NCBI GenBank assembly: GCA_003290465.1
Contig: CP030759.1
Location: 1,178,001-1,242,000 of the forward strand
DNA: 64,000 bases
Source of the DNA: Candidatus Sumerlaea chitinivorans
GTDB taxonomy: Bacteria; Sumerlaeota; Sumerlaeia; Sumerlaeales; Sumerlaeaceae
Reading direction: 5' to 3'
Part shown: piece after piece, positions 63,622 to 64,000 of the stretch
Layout of the letters: each line of letters starts with the position of its first letter
Numbering within the stretch: the first letter of the stretch is position 1
Program-made: the position numbers and the translations under genes
Notes under the pieces: model-generated
Databases searched by the model: none
The model's input: only the letters and a program-made list of their open reading frames with translations
Told to the model about the DNA's origin: nothing

Positions 63622-64000
63622 ATGCAGACGTTGAGATTTGCTCTCGTGGCAGCCGTGCTGACGGCCATGGTCATGAGCCCCTCGCTTGAAGAGCCGCGCG
63701 TTGCCACTGTGGAAACCCCTCGTGAGGCCCCCATGGCAGTGCTCCGTGTCCAACCCATGGTTCCGACAATTGCCGCCCCGAGTCGGGCACCCATTTCGGC
63801 TTATGCATCAGCCCACAAACCTTTGGAAGGAATTCGCATTTGCATCGATCCCGGCCATGGCGGACAAGAAAAATGGGACAAGATCCTCTACACCGGCGGA
63901 ACACGCGGCGTGGTTACGGGCCAAACCGAAAGCGATGTGAATTTGCGCGTTGCGCTCTTGCTGCGGCAATACCTGGAAGCTGCCGGGGCCGACGTCATTA
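63622..64000 (+). CDS. N-acetylmuramoyl-L-alanine amidase (Amidase_3), 5' part, right edge
   Basis: At least 126 residues; the gene continues past the window. AGGAG lies about 12 bases before the ATG. Residues 1-20 are hydrophobic, like a signal peptide, then a Pro/Ala-rich linker. The catalytic domain begins IRICIDPGHGGQEK, with the first zinc histidine in DPGHGG, and GQTESDVNLRVALLLRQYLE carries the zinc glutamate. Such enzymes cut the amide between the glycan strand and peptide stem during cell division or turnover. The later zinc histidine is outside the window. Confidence 0.87.
   Translation, partial: MQTLRFALVAAVLTAMVMSPSLEEPRVATVETPREAPMAVLRVQPMVPTIAAPSRAPISAYASAHKPLEGIRICIDPGHGGQEKWDKILYTGGTRGVVTGQTESDVNLRVALLLRQYLEAAGADVI

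Noticed and set aside
1-64000. CRISPR arrays, prophage, insertion sequences and integrases
   Set aside because: No regularly spaced direct repeats, no transposase, integrase or phage structural motifs were seen.

Overview
This window reads as a chromosomal segment of a diderm (Gram-negative-type) bacterium of moderate GC content. The envelope genes point that way: a LolE/LolD-type lipoprotein exporter, an MsbA-type ABC exporter beside a family 9 (heptosyltransferase-like) glycosyltransferase, DapF for meso-diaminopimelate, SurA/PpiC-type isomerases and type II secretion/type IV pilus-type genes. The mixture of families, with many secreted proteins of unknown function, suits a little-studied lineage. 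A Sumerlaeota/BRC1-like or neighbouring candidate phylum is my guess, not something the sequence proves. I see no phage, insertion sequence, integrase, CRISPR array or rRNA. Coding density is high and the only RNA gene is one tRNA-Ser(UGA).

Left third (1-22 kb): an MscK/MscM-type mechanosensitive channel cut by the left edge, a radical SAM/SPASM protein, a GNAT acetyltransferase, a bifunctional-type (p)ppGpp synthetase/hydrolase, a long-form NfeD membrane protease, RNase HII, DapF, a patatin-like lipase, HisB with a small zinc-ribbon protein, then a sugar ABC importer operon, a secreted carbohydrate-binding-like protein, a LacI-type regulator with a candidate operator, and methionyl-tRNA synthetase.

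Middle (22-41 kb): an isolated ATP synthase epsilon subunit, an APC permease with a UspA-like tail, a secreted golvesin-like/thioredoxin-like protein, lolE-lolD, a K+-independent-type proton-pumping pyrophosphatase, a degenerate UshA-like protein, a TPR protein, two small secreted proteins, an ECF sigma factor, a class V aminotransferase, and an epimerase/DapA-like gene pair.

Right third (41-64 kb): an eight-gene type II secretion/type IV pilus-like operon in which one GspE ATPase sits between two paralogous pairs of GspF proteins, followed by three pseudopilin-like genes. Next is an envelope operon whose MsbA-like exporter carries a STAS-like domain inserted between its first two membrane helices, preceded by an overlapping gene for a tail-anchored partner of unknown family. 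Then come a receiver-like protein, a phosphatase-fold protein that lacks the catalytic cysteine and has an AT-hook/histone-H1-like tail, a double-parvulin foldase, tRNA-Ser, ProC, a YggS-type PLP protein, an OppD-type ATPase and the start of an N-acetylmuramoyl-L-alanine amidase.

The strongest candidates for undescribed biology are the STAS-in-loop ABC exporter with its partner, the AT-hook phosphatase-like protein, and the twin-GspF secretion locus. Start codons were chosen by ribosome-binding site, overlap and family length, so several differ from the longest possible reading frame.
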